A stretch of DNA of 64,000 bases from Larix kaempferi (lineage: Eukaryota; Streptophyta; Pinopsida; Pinales; Pinaceae). This document shows, piece after piece, positions 34,771 through 47,641 of the stretch. How positions within the stretch are numbered: the stretch's first letter is position 1; every line of letters begins with the position of its first letter. Made by a program: the position numbers and the translations under genes. The stretch is from the NCBI GenBank assembly GCA_027924585.1, contig BSBM01000361.1, positions 70,789,501-70,853,500 on the forward strand, given 5' to 3'. The notes beneath the pieces are model-generated. The model did no database searches and was not told where the DNA came from. It saw only the letters and a program-made list of their open reading frames with translations.

Positions 34771-35394
34771 CTTAATCTCTTCTCAAAATTCAGAACACAT
34801 ACAACAGTCACCAGTCTCGACGTGGGAGGTGCAGCATACGAACATGCAAGCGATAGTTGGAGTTCGAAAATAGGGTATTTTAGGAAAGTCGGCGTAGGCA
34901 TAAAATTCCGGTAAGATAAGACGGTTATGGAAAATTGGCATATTTGTAGTGTTTTGGTACTATTTGGGTGTGGTGTCAGGGAATAAATATAGACGTAGTT
35001 TTGACATACCCTCCAGTAATTCAACATTATAGGTTCATTCAATCAAGGGTTTAAGACAACATATAATTATTATTACCGTATTTAATTCCTTGCCAAATCA
35101 TGTAAAAGTTCCGAACTGTACCTTTAATTTATTTGTTTAGCCACGAGGTAATTATTATGGTGTGACAACTATTAGATCCCTCCTTCATCATCATCTCCAT
35201 GTTTAAAACAAGGGTAAATGCACATGTGCTGAAGTGATGTGGCCATGCCATGCGAACTGATAGGTACCACAATATCCAAATGATTTTCTTCATGAAGGAC
35301 TGTGATTGGATTGATGAAACAGGTGACTGGGACTAATGCCCGATCAAACTATTATTGGCAACACCGATCAGAGAGAAAACAAACTAGAGGAGTA

Positions 35395-35965
35395 TCAGCT
35401 ACGAAATTTAGCAGAATAAGCGAAAATGGTGGAGCCGCAGCTGTACGGAAGGAGCGAGGATGAAGTGGAAAAGAACGGAGTCGCAACTGCTAGATTTAGC
35501 AGAATTGATCAAGGATAGCGGAGTCGTAGATGCCATGTTTAGCGGAATGGACAAAGGTAGCCGAGTCTCAGCTATTGATAAGGAGTAAAAATGAAGCGAA
35601 AATGGTGGAGTTAGCTGTGGAATTTGGCAGAATGGAAAATGTAGCGGAGTCGCAGCTACAAAATTTTGAAAGAATGGGCAAATGTGGTGGAGTCACAGCT
35701 ACGAAATTTGGCAGATAAGCAAAAATAGTGGAGTCACAGCTGCGGAATTTGGCAGAATGGAAAATGTAGCGGAGTCGCAGCTACGAAATTTTGAAAGAAT
35801 GGGAAAATGTGGCAGAGTCGCAGCTACGAAATTTGGCAGATAAGCAAAAATAGCAGAGTCGCAGCTGCGAAATTTGGCAGATAAGCAAAAATAGCGGAGT
35901 CGCAGCTGTGGAATTTGGTAGAATGGAAAATGTAGTGAAGTCACAACTACGAAATACTGTAGTAT
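35395..35965 (-). repeat. Roughly 43-bp tandem array in the E spacer
   Basis: About 13 degenerate units with gcggagtcgcagctacgaaa and ttggcagaataagcaaaaat- or gaatggaaaatgta-type cores. It sits between integrase and the post-integrase ORF. Frames at 35530-35718 and 35699-35971 are repeat artefacts. Confidence 0.88.
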
Positions 35966-36217
35966 AAGCAATTTTTATCTGTGGAAGACCATGAATTATC
36001 CATCTACGTCAAAGAGCTTTATTAGATCAGGAACAAATATGGGGTGTTCTGCAATCGTCTGGCCCAGTCACGGCTGCCGCTCCTCCAATAAGTCCCTGCA
36101 CACAGTTCTTCAAAACAAGCCGATCAAGTGCAAGAAAAATTAAAAATAGATAACATACAGAATGAAAGAAAAAAAATGATTATTTATGTACAAAAATATG
36201 TGTGAAAACTGCAATTT

Positions 36218-37388
36218 TTAAGAATTCACAGTTTTTAGAAATCCCTGTCCTGATGTTAACTGATACTCTAGATCAGCTGCAACTTGTGAAATAAAAGCCT
36301 CCCTTGAGATCGGCCTATGATACAGTCGCAGCCGATGACCATTTGCGAATAATGGTACCTTGTTCTCGTCAATGGTGATCAACCAGATTGTTCCATTATC
36401 AAATACCCGATCTATCTGATAGGGTCCCAACCAACGGGTGCGCAATTTGCCTTTAAAGTCCCTCTTAAATCGTGAATCATACAACAGGGCCCAGTCTCCT
36501 TCTTCGAAGACTCTTTTTTTTATAAATCTGTCATGCCATCTAGAGCGATGTTGTTGGATTAAAGCTATATGATGCACTGCAGTTGTGCGCTTTTCATCCA
36601 ATTCATTGAGCTGATTCAGTCGATTCCTCTGTGCCTCTGATAAATACAAATTTACTTCAACAACTATTTTTAAAGTTCTAATTTCAAATTCAATTGTAAA
36701 AACAACATTCTTGCCATATACTAGCTCATATGGGGAAAAACCAGTGGTGTTACGCCAAGTGGTATGATAGGCCCACAGTGCCTCTAGAAGTCTTTCAGCC
36801 CAATCTTTACGATGGCTCATCACTATTTTTGTCAAAATGGCCTCAATAACCTTGTTTGTGCTCTCCACCTTCCCATTTTCCTGTGGATGATATGGTGAGG
36901 TTATTCTGTGTTGAATATGAAATTTTTGCAACAGTGCTTCCAGCTTGTCAGATACAAACTATGGTCCACCATCTGTAATGATCTCCTTAGGTACTCCAAA
37001 CCGAGTAAAAATCTCTTCATACAGGAAATCAAGGCTACAGCTTCTACCCATTTAGTCATGTAATCTGTGCAAACCAGGATATTAACTTTCTGCTTTGAGG
37101 GAGGGTTGATATGCCCTACAAAATCTAGAGCCCACCTATCAAATGGTTCAACCATAAGCTGTGGCTGTAAAGGCATCTCATCTAATCTGTTGGGTTGTCC
37201 CATCTTTTGGCAGCTATCACATGCCTGAACATACTTCTTTGCATCTCTGAACAATGTGGGCCAAAAATAGCCCATTCTCAAAACTTTATGACCTGTTCTC
37301 TTGTCAGCAAAATGTCCCCCATAGGGCTCATCATGGCAAGCTTTAAGAATGATGAAGATCTCATCTTCTCTAACACATCTTCTGATTT
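36218..37388 (-). pseudogene. Integrase of element E
   Basis: 37281-36901 holds the second half of the zinc finger (CDSCQKMGQPNR) and the first catalytic Asp (ALDFVGHINPP). The second Asp region is scrambled by a frameshift, and a TAG at 36959-36961 sits where GP-stop-FVSD needs glutamine. 36931-36218 continues with YHPQENGKVEST (catalytic Glu), TTWRNTTGFSPYELVYGKN and the C-terminal GDWALLYDSRF and NGHRLRLYH blocks, close to F. Not functional. Confidence 0.85.
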
Positions 37389-38971
37389 CTAAATCAATCC
37401 TAGTGTAGAAAAGATGGCCATTAATCTAGCAGTACCTAGCACTCTGCTGTATGATCTTTCCTTTCTCTCTTTTTGACAGATGTGCTGGGAGCTTACTACA
37501 GCCAAAAAGTTAGCAATATCTACATACCATGGGGAATGAGCTGACATTACAAAAAAATGTCCATTAGGGAAGGAATCTTCGACTGGTAAATTGTCACCAC
37601 TGTTAGTAAGTCGAGATAAAAAATCTGCAACAACATTTTCTTTTCCTGGTCTATCAATAATCGTAATATCAAATTCCTGTAACAGTAGCAGCCATCTAGT
37701 AACTCTAGCATTCATGATTGATTTATTCATTAAATACTTGATACCAGAATGATCAGTATGCACAAAAGTAGAATATCCAGTAATATAATGTCTAAACTTA
37801 TTGATGGAATAAACAATGGCAAGAAATTCTTTTTCTGTGACAGTATAATTCAGTTCAGTAGGAGACAGATTTTTACTAATGTAGTAAATGGCATAAGGAG
37901 CATTACCTTCCTGTTATCCCAAAACTGCTCCAATGGCAGTGTCTGAGGCATCTAAAGAAATATGAAAAGGCAGAGCCCAATTGCATCCTCTTAAGATGGG
38001 TGCTGTAGACAGCCTTTTCTTTAGCTCAGTAAACATTGTTTGACATGCATCATTCCAGACAAACTGTGCATCCTTCATCAACAGAGTGAACAAAGGAGAA
38101 GCAAGTTTGGAAATTTTTTCTATGAACCTTCTGTAATAGCTAGCATGCCCCAAGAAGCTACATACATCCTTCTGTGTTCTAGGAGTCGGTATATTTTCAA
38201 TTACCTTAATCTTGGATGGGTCTACCTGGATACCATCAGAAGAGATGAAGTGTCCTAGCACTATGCCTTCACTCATCATCATGTGGCACTTTTCAGTGCT
38301 CAAAGAGAGCTGGCTTTGTTCACTGCGTTTTAGGACCTTTTCTAAGTTCTTCAGTGCTTCTTCATAACTGTCACCATATGAAGTAATGTCATCGATAAAA
38401 ATTTCCATGCAATCATTCACCATTTCTAAAAAGATTCCAATCACTGCTCTCTGAAATGTAGCTGGTGCGTTGCACAACCCAAAAGGAAGTACTCGGTATG
38501 CAAAAGTCCCCCAAGGACAGGTGAAAGTGGTTTTGTCTTGATCTTCTAGAGCAATCTGAATCTGGTTATAGCCACTAAAGCCATCCAGAAAAGAGAAATA
38601 CTTCTTCCCAGACAAGGTATCAAGGACCTAATCAATGAAAGGTAAGGGGAAATGGTCCTTCTGCATTTCCTTGTTCAATTTTCTATAATCCATGCAGACC
38701 CTCCATTTCCCATTTTTTTTGGCACAATCACAAGTGGAGAAACCCACTCAATGTCTGAAATTGGATATACAAATCCAGCTTCCAATAGTTTATGGATTTT
38801 CTCTTTCACTATGTCTCTCAGGTTCGGGTTCATCCTTCATTGGGGTTGGCATACAGGCCTGGAGTCGCTCTTAATATAGATGTGATGAGTGCACATATGA
38901 GAAGGAATTCCTTTCATGTCTGTGTACTCCCAAGCAAAAGCTCCCCTACGCTATTTCAGCAGAGTGATTAG
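37389..38971 (-). pseudogene. Reverse transcriptase-RNase H (element E)
   Basis: RT begins near 38900 (VYPISDIEWVSPLVIVPKK, KWRVCMDYRKLNK). It meets a TAG at 38628-38630 in FID-stop-VLD, where F reads FIDQVLD. It continues at 38615-37914 with YFSFLDGFSGYNQIQI, LPFGLCNAPATFQRA, an FIDD variant of YxDD, VLGHFIS and YYRRFIEK, then the RNase H start SLDASDTAIGAVLG. 37763-37389 has RWLLLLQEFDI and NVVADFLSRLTN. A TAA interrupts VLG-stop-QEG near 37914. RNase H precedes integrase, as in Athila. Confidence 0.87.
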
Positions 38972-39820
38972 CTATTCCAGCTCGCTAGGTGCCATATTAG
39001 GATTGATATTCAATGTTTTTGCTGGCTCAATTTCCACCGGAACACTCTTCGAATTCTCAAGTACTAGAATTACATTATCATCACCGATCAGAGTTTCTTC
39101 TGTAAGATTTTCTTGTTTTGTTGCAGCTAAAGTACTGTCCAAGATCTGATAGATATTCCTATTGACTGATGTGGGCTCACTAATGAAACTATTAATGGCA
39201 TCATCCTTTGTTTCATCTTTAAATGTCAAGGCTCTCCCTATGGTTAATAGTGGCTGCACACCCTCTTCCTCCTCCAAATCTACCCACAATGGAGTTTCAG
39301 CCTTTGTGCTTGGTCGGGCTAGAGGATACAGGGTTAGATTTTTTATCTTAGTTCTGTCTGAAATAGTCATAGAACCTGACCAACAGCTAATACAGGCATC
39401 AGCTGTGGCCAACCACGGTCTTCCTAGGATTAGTGGGTGTCCCCCCAAATAAGATTTTGGCTGTAATACCAAAAAATCCGCAGGGTATTCCCACAAGTCA
39501 ACTGAAATTACGAGGTCATCTAGGATTCCTTCTGGTTTGATCGTTGATCTATCAGCAAGTTCCAAAATAGTAGGGGTTGGCCGAAGATTAGTGAGTCCCA
39601 ATTTCTTCACAGTCTCTATGGCCATAATATTAATAGCTGCGCCCAAATCTATCAAGACATTTGGAATTTGTGTGTTCCGTATGTGCACTATAATAGTCGG
39701 GTTCCTAGGGTAATCGTACTTTGCCACATGGGCCTTTAACGTTATCAATTCTGAAAGCATTCCCAGCACATGGACAGTGGTAGGATCCCTGGGCCTTCTT
39801 CCTGGTTTCTTAACACACAA
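38972..39820 (-). pseudogene. Retropepsin-like protease and linker (element E)
   Basis: 282 open residues. LIDLGAAINIMA carries the aspartic-protease D-x-G-A pattern, then KPEGILDDLVI and LILGRPWLATADACI. It closes with a TAG at 38972, and a second TAG follows in the same frame at 38951 before RRGAFAW, the lead into RT. The N-terminal part overlaps the 400-bp duplication, so a second copy of its first residues lies at 47361-47241. Confidence 0.85.
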
Positions 39821-40129
39821 ATATTTAACTGTCTTAGCATAATGGGAACATCATGGAGGGCCTATAATAGTGGAATTTTAACATACAAAATTTTCAACTC
39901 TCCCACGAGATCAAATCGGGGTTGTTCCACTGTTTTCTACAGCTGCAATCATTTAGGGTATGGTGGTTCTCTACTCAACTGTGTAGGCTGTGACAGATCG
40001 TGTGTTTCTTCCTGAGTTTCAGTTGCTGCTTCAGTAGGAGTATCATCATCCTCAATAATGGGGATTGCTGAATTAACCATGTTTTCATAATGTTGATTTA
40101 CTCCAGTTGCAATCATTGGGGGTGAAACA
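39730..40129 (-). repeat. 400-bp flanking duplication, left copy (gag end/protease start of E)
   Basis: It matches 47241-47641 in the same orientation with about 27 differences. It ends exactly at the left LTR of C, while the other copy begins right at the other LTR of C. It encodes the gag-protease junction (SQPTQLSRE, RFDLVGELKILYVKIPLL and CVKKPGRRPRDP). It is not a normal 5-bp TSD. Confidence 0.9.
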
Positions 40130-40775
40130 TGTTAAATGTTTAGAATTTACTTCAATCTGATCTAGGATCTTAACTGAGAGAGCAACATGTATAGCAAATC
40201 TATAGCATATCAATCATGGACACAATAATGCAAGCACACAAGAGACACAGAGTTTACTTGGGGAAAACCATAAAGGTGAAAAACCCCAATAACTTCCTCA
40301 GAGATAGATAGAGCAATGATACAACCAGAATACAAGAGATAGTCTTCTCCTAGTAGCAGAACCTTCTCCTCCACAAGTGCGCCACTCTCCCAAGTGTGAG
40401 TGAGAGAATAGAATGTGTAAAATGAGAGAGACACACTCTCTATTTATACACTAACTTGACTTGACCTTTACTCAACTAGGTCGACCTCAACTTAACCACT
40501 TAACATAATGCTGACTGGGCCAACCCCCACTAGGGTGGTATAATAACCCTTTGACCCACATGGCCGACCCCCAATAGGGTGGTCTAATAACCCTTTGACC
40601 CACATGACTTATACAGGGCCGACCCCAACAAGGTGGTCTAATAACCCATCAAGTATAAGTTACGACACTTACAATATAAATGACAACATTTCCATAGAGA
40701 GGAATAATAACATCTCTATAGGAATACAATATACATATATGTGAAATACATTCCGAAGTTACATATACATCAACA
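40130..40775 (-). repeat. 3' LTR of Copia element C
   Basis: 646 bp with three of the roughly 42-bp units, and ending ATCAACA before ctccctctt (purine tract, 40776-40784). The TATA region is less hairpin-like than in A and B. The frame at 40210-40434 is LTR read-through. Confidence 0.93.
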
Positions 40776-41029
40776 CTCCCTCTTAACTAGGAAGGTATTT
40801 CTCGACACAGGTCTTCTAGCACAAGTCATCTTCTCTAGATCGTCATCACTGGATAATCGTCATTGAGTCATCATCATCGTCACTGCTGCTGCTATTTCAA
40901 TCAATCTCTGAATCTACTCTTCATAGGAAGTTCTACAGAGCCAGTTCTTTTTTCATACTGGATGTAGGCCCACCACCTGCAAGTCTTCATCATCACTAGC
41001 CATACTGTGGAATCCTTAGGACTTATTAC

Positions 41030-42115
41030 GTGCGTCACAAAACCTCGAAAGAGCATCCCAGGCTGTTACGAGCACACAGCTCTACCTATAGGATCTCCCA
41101 GGGACATATTATATGTGACCTCACCACAAAACCTCACAAGAGCATCCCAGGCTGTTACGAGCACACAACTCTACCTATAGGATCTCCCAGGGAAAGATTA
41201 TATGTGGTCACCACAAAACCTCGCAAGAGCATCCCAGGCTGTTACGAGCACATAGCTCTACCTATAAGATCTCCCAGGGATAGATTATATGTGGTTATGG
41301 AAAAACCTCGCAAGAGCATCCCAGGACTTATTACGGGCACACAGCCCAACCTATCGGATCTCCCAGGGACATATTATATGCCATAGGACAAAACCTTGAA
41401 AGAGCATCTGCCAGATATCCCAGGGTGCGAATTACATGCCATAGGCAAAACCTCGAAAGACTATCTGCAGATCTCCCATGGCCAAATTATATGTCCTCCC
41501 AGAGCAAAACCTCAAAAGAGCATTTGCCAGATATCCCAGGGCACGAATTACATGCCATAGGCAAAACCTTAAAAGACTATCTACAAATCTCCCAGGGCCA
41601 AATTATATGCTCATCTGCACAACCTGATCCACGACCATAGAGTATCAACCTGATACTCACCATACATCATCCTGATGTACACATGATCATCCTGATCATC
41701 ATCACTACAACATCCTGCTGCATGTCATTTGGAGCAACATCCTGAAGCTCGTCATCCATGATCATCCTCATCATACAATGCATCTACCTGATGCATACCA
41801 AGTATCTACCTGATACATATCATCATACATGATCCACCTGATCATACAATGTATCCACCTGATACAAATACAAATACATGATACATATCACCATACATGA
41901 TCTACATGATCATACAATGTATCCACCTTATATATATACAGATACATGGTCCAAGCATCCAACATGATGCATACATACAGACATAACAATGATCCAACTG
42001 ATCATATCCAACATCCAACATGATGCATACATATACAAAATGATCCAATTGATCATATCCAGCATCGAACATGATGCATACATACATAAATAAAAATGAT
42101 CCAACTGATCATACA
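41030..42115 (-). repeat. Tandem-repeat tail of element C
   Basis: CCCTGGGA-type units occupy about 41030-41630. A single 72-bp-type unit lies near 41690-41760, and gatcca/gatcat units run to 42115. This is a shorter version of the arrays in A and B. Confidence 0.83.
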
Positions 42116-42227
42116 AAGCAGAAACCAGAACATCATCCTGATGCTCATCATCCAGCGCTTACATCCACAGCCATGTGAAGGATCCTCCTTCCAACATGCT
42201 TGGAATGGCTTCAGCAAATGTGTCCAT

Positions 42228-43660
42228 CACTTCTTCCTCGAAGTGTCATCAATCTTAAGAACACCAAGCCTCTCGCTGAAGTACTCAAACTTCACCATGG
42301 ATAGTGGCTTCGTCAGCACATCTGCAATCTGTTCATCCATCGCAACATACACGAGCTTCACAGCTCCTTTCTGCACCATATCCCTGATATAGTGATTATG
42401 TGTTTCAACCTGTCATGAAACACTAGGTTCTCGGACAACTTCACACAACTCTGGTTATCACAGAAGATACCAGTAGCATCCAACGGGAGATCAAATAACT
42501 CAGACAGTAGCTTCCGTAGCCATACTGCCTCACAACTAGCTGAACAGGCCGCAACATACTCTGCCTCAGCTATACTCAGTGCTACGCAGGATTGCTTCCT
42601 GCTAAACCAAGAGATCACACCTGATCCCATACTGAAGCAGCACCCAGATGTTCTCTTCTTATCTGCAGCACTGCCATCCCAATCTGAATCAACATAACCT
42701 TGTAGGTTAAACTTTTGATTCTCTTCATAGTTGAGCCCATAATCCATTGTACCTTTCAGGTACCTCAGAACATGCTTTATAGCAACTACATGAACACTCC
42801 TTGGATCTGTCAGGAACTGACTCAATGTGTTCACCACAAAGCAAATATCGGGTCTCATGTTCGTTAGGTACATCAAGGACCCAATCATCTGACGATACAT
42901 AGTGACATCAACTGGCTCAGATGAAGCATCACACAGAAGCTTCAGGTTCGATGCCATAGGTGTGGCCATAAACTTGCAGTCCATCATCCCGAACCTCTTC
43001 AGGATCTCTACTGCATACTTCCCTTGTCCAAGGAATAGTCCATCACTCTGCCACACCTCCATGCCAAAAACAAATAGTGCATCATCCCCAAGTTCTTGAA
43101 CTCGAACTCAATAGCAAGCTTCCGCTGCATGTCGGCAATCAATCTATCCTCACCTGTTACAGACATGTCATCCACATAGTAGTATCACTGGATTGCCTTC
43201 CTCAACCTTGTAGTAAAGGTTGGAATCCGCTTTACTCTTGGTAAATCGCAAACTAGATAGGAAGCTGCCTATCCTACCATACCAAATTCTGCACATATAT
43301 GATTTCCTGTCATGTGTCTCAGAACCAAGTGGGTGCTCCACATACACTTCTTCTTCAACTACACCATTCAAGAAAGCTGTATTGAAATCCATCTGGTGTA
43401 TCTTCTATTTCATCACTTTTATATTTCTCTATGCTGCCATCTGCAGCATGCTTGATCTTGATAGATCCATATGGAATTCATAACAAACTTCCCTTCAGGT
43501 CTTGGGACTACATCCCAAACATCATTCTTCATGATCAACGGATCATGGCATTCTTCCCATATCCTGGGAACTTCAATATCTTCAATAGATAATTTTGTTG
43601 CTGAACAAATGTTGTAGTTCTTCTTTTGTAGGTGATGGCATACGATCTTTCCTACACAAC
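42228..43660 (-). pseudogene. Copia RT-RNase H (element C)
   Basis: 43062-42358 is the longest intact Copia reading here (234 residues). It runs from the RT thumb (GSLMYL, RPDICFVVN, LRYLKGT) without a break through FNLQGYVDSDW into RNase H (AEAEYVAACSA, FCDNQSCVKLS), then shifts frame. Upstream, 43392-43168 has TAFLNGVVEEEVYVEHPLG, the first catalytic block. The YVDD box is present at about 43180-43165 but one base out of frame. It serves as the reference for the stop in A at 10796. Confidence 0.87.
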
Positions 43661-46581
43661 AAGTTAAATTGCATGATTAGAAAACATCTCATAGTTTTTA
43701 GAACAAATTCTTACACATTAGGAAATATGTCATATAGTCATCAATTATCTTAGCCAATGCTTCAATACAACATTGATCCATATCCCATAACTTTCTAGAT
43801 GCCTTCCAATCTCTACCATAACATTGTTAAGAGTGTGCACAACTCCCAACATGTCAGCAAAGAGGATTCATTCTAGATAAGTAGCAATGGAATGTTGTAC
43901 AGTGCCATAGGCCACTTAGCCATGTATATTAGTAGTATACTGTTCATCAATGCAACTATTCTAATATGCATAATACACAACCTAATTCTAGGAACATCAG
44001 TATATACATTATTGAACAGTATTATTTAAACAATAAAATATGCAAGTAATGACAATTCAAATACTTATCTCTGTTTGTTTGTTGGGTGGACTCCCTCTGA
44101 ATCTTTGCAACTCCATTTTGATGTGGATTGTGAGAAGTGGTCAACTCCCTATGAATATCTGCATCCTTGTAGAAACTACTGGAGTGTGCTCCCTCTTGAT
44201 CTTTGCTTCCTAGATTACCTGTCCTTGAACTTATATACATTCTCGATCCCTATGCATGCTTGTTAGTATCATCATTGTGTTATCCTGTAGGTCTCATACA
44301 TAATCAAACATTCATTAGTATAAACTTAATATTATCAAAACACAATAATCTCAAGCATGTATAGTCAGGATCAATTCAAACACAGATAATAAACATTAGT
44401 AATCAAGGTTTCAAGGAAGTCTTCTTTTATTCATACATATTCTTATTTGATCATAGGACTCTTCTGGTTAGTTAAATCATCAATCAAGAGAAGAGATATA
44501 ATATGCATAAAACTTATGATTATTCAAACCTATACCTTCATGACTCTTCTGGTTAGTCATATCATCAATTATGGTAAGAAACATAATATGCATACAACCA
44601 TGACTATTCAAACCTATGACTTCATGAATAATCATTATCAACAACACAAAAGTATAAGATCCTAACACAAGGTAGGATTCTAGCTTGATATAGGAAAAAC
44701 ATACTTGGATTAGCATGCTAGCTAGTTATGTCTAACATACCCGCATAATGTCTTCTGGTTCTCTTCAGTGACTTGTGCTAGTAACCCGCATATCTCATAG
44801 GTTAACCATTATAGAACCAAGTTATACATACCTCGTAAATGGATCTTCTATGTGATCCATGACAATGGATGAATCTTTGTCTTCATGTCATCATGATCTT
44901 GAACTAGAACATGATTTGTCTTTCTTGGTGTACCTTTCATGTTAGTGGACAACATAAACCTCATACAACACAATAATGCATTAGTACAATCAACACCCTA
45001 ATGAATGCATTCATAATTTTGTTAAGGTGATACAACAAGTCTAAAATCAATATTGTTTTAACCATAATGACAAACATATCATAAACTTAATCATGAAGAA
45101 ATATCGAGACATACCTGGATGAGTCATACCTGTCGAGATTGCTTGAAATCTTCTTATGTAAGGCCTTAGCCTCATCTCCCTCTGAAACAAGAACTTCTTC
45201 ACTTATGCAGTTTACCAATCCATCCTCTTCTAGGATTAACCCAATCCACTTGATGTGTAGGAACTGGATCTGGAGCTGTAATAGGGTTTGTCAGAGAAAC
45301 CTGAAAAATTCAAACTTTGAATTTCAAACTTCCGAAAGGATAGAAATATGCGCCTTGATGGGCTGATCAAGCTGGTATATTCAGAATTTGAAAACTGCAA
45401 AGTTTCACTCCTCAATTTTGCCTTTGAAACTTTCGGATTCGCTGGACGTGACCTTGAACTAGGGTTTGATGAAGCCCAATCTTTTTCCCAATCAAAAGGT
45501 TTGATCCAAAGCTCTAAGCTTCTATTTTTATAAGGAGCTTCCAGCCATGGTCATAGATTTCAAAAATTCCCATTCTTGCAGAAGCCCTAATTTTCCACTT
45601 TTCTGATCAAAGTCCCGAACTAGGGTCTGATCAAGCCCGACCTTCTGCCCAACCAAAAATTTTGATCTTGGTCTCTAAATTTTGATCTTGATGAGTAGCA
45701 TCCAGCCGTGGTCTCTGATTAAAAAAATTCCAACTATCTCCGAATCCCTAAATTCCGAAAGCCATGAATGAAGGTACTCAAAAATAATTCTGTTTTGACA
45801 GAAATATGTACCTGATTGTTTCTGGTCCAACTCCAAACTTTTTGATCCACAGGGTCTGAAAACATTTCCTGAGATAGCCCAACCTGTCATATTTCCATCC
45901 CAACATGGCTGACCTCAATTGGATTCTCTGCGAGAGAGTTATGCCAAGTGTCGCAACGTGACCTGTTTATGGGATAATACAGGAAAGTGAACTTGTACGG
46001 CATGCCACGTGTCACTGTTTCAACTTTGGCCTCTGAAAAATTTTCTTGATATATCTCGATCTGTTATCTTTTCATCTCGATAGGTCTAACTGCAATTGGA
46101 TTCTCTGAGAGAGATTTATTCCAAGTGTCGCAACATGACCTGTTTATGGGATAATACAGGAGAGTGAACTTGTATGGCGTGCCACGTGTCGCTCGTTCAA
46201 CTTCGGCCTCTGAAAATTTTTCTTGAGATAGTATAGTTTGTGTACTACCTGTCACATTTTACTAAATTTCATTTGGAGCTTCCTAGCCCAGGTTATGACC
46301 TTTTTCCCAAGGTCACATGATTTTGACTCAGATCTGGAAGGGGCAGAAACCCTATATTGTACAGATCATAAATCACAAAGTACAACGAATTAGAGCTTTT
46401 CCTTTGGACACATGGTACATGGGGATCTTATATTCGACTTATAAAAGTTTCAGAGCCGAAAAGTTCACCAAAACGGATTTATGGCAAAAGTTCTACGATG
46501 ACTGGTTTTTGCTATATCAAGCCCTAGCATCGTAAGTGCAACAAGTGTCATACATGCCATATCATGCCTTCTTTCAGGCTA
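43661..46581 (-). other. Leader and integrase scrap of element C
   Basis: 44240-44022 encodes the clearest integrase scrap of the family (FYKDADIHRELT then NPHQNGVA). The rest matches the leaders of A and B: an intron-like zone, and the 180-bp duplication with CACGTG boxes at about 45850-46215. Frames at 44447-44716, 45139-45533, 45675-45890, 46064-46255 and 46317-46535 have no recognisable product. Confidence 0.65.
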
Positions 46582-46593
46582 GCTCTGATACCA
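46582..46593 (-). other. Primer-binding site of element C
   Basis: TGGTATCAGAGC on the element strand, directly after its 5' LTR. Confidence 0.93.
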
Positions 46594-47239
46594 TGTTAAA
46601 TTTTCAGAATTTACTTCAATATGATCTAGGATCTTAACTAAGAGAACAACATGTACAGCAAATCGACAGCATATCAATCATGGACACAATAATGCAAGCA
46701 CACAAGAGACACAGAGTTTACTTGGGGAAAACCATAAAGGTGAAAAACCCCAATAACTTCCTCAGAGATAGATAGAGCAATGATACAACCAGAATACAAG
46801 AGATAGTCTTCTCCTAGCAGCAGATCCTTCTCCTCCACAAGTGCACCACTCTCCCAAGTGTGACTGAGAGAATAGAATGTGTAAAATGAGAGAGACACAC
46901 TCTCTATTTATACACTAACTTGACTTGACCTTTACTCAATTAGGTCGGCCTCAACTTAACCACTTAACATAATGCTGACTAGGCCGACCCCCACTAGGGT
47001 GGTCTAATAACCCTTTGAACCACATGGCCGACCCCCAATAGGGTGGTCTAATAACCCTTTGACCCACATGACTTATACAGAGCCGACCCCAACAAGGTGG
47101 TCTAATAACCCATCAAGTATAAGTTACGACACTTATAATATAAATGACGACACTTCTGTATAGAGGAATAATAACATCTCTATAGGAATACAATATACAT
47201 ATATGTGAAATACATTCCGAAGTTACATATACATCAACA
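46594..47239 (-). repeat. 5' LTR of Copia element C
   Basis: 646 bp, the partner of 40130-40775. The frame at 46674-46898 is the LTR itself. Confidence 0.93.
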
Positions 47240-47240
47240 G

Positions 47241-47641
47241 GGGCCTTTCCCGTTATCAATTCTAAAAGCGTTCCCAGCACGTGGACAGTGGGAGGATCCT
47301 TGGGCCTTCTTCCTGGTTTCTTAACACACAAATATTTAACTATCTTAGCATAAATGGGCACATCATGGAGGGCCTATAACAGTGGAATTTTAACATACAA
47401 AATTTTCAACTCTCCCACGAGATCAAATCGGGGTTGTTCCACTGTTTTCTGCAGCTGCAATCGTTCAAGGTACAGTGGTTCTCTACTCAACTGTGTAGGC
47501 TGTGACAGATCATGTGTTGCTTCTTGAATTTCAGCTACTGCTTCAGTAGGAGTATCAACATCCTCAATAATGGGGATTGTTGAATTAACCATGTTTTCAT
47601 AATGCTGATTTACTCTAGTTGCAATCATTGGGGGTGAAACA
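47241..47641 (-). repeat. 400-bp flanking duplication, right copy
   Basis: The partner of 39730-40129, continuous with the rest of the E gag to its right. The open frame 47814-47374 crosses it. Confidence 0.9.

Larger units (their letters stand above)
40130..47239 (-). mobile_element. Copia element C, same family as A and B, inside E, without TSD
   Basis: 7110 bp with 646-bp LTRs (40130-40775 and 46594-47239) that differ at about 25 sites. It has an initiator-Met primer site at 46582-46593 and the family plan: duplicated leader, integrase scrap, RT-RNase H and tandem-repeat tail. Bases outside its ends do not match (aaaca on the left, ggggc on the right). Instead a 400-bp stretch of E is present on both sides. 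The likely cause is recombination between two separate insertions. Confidence 0.92.
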
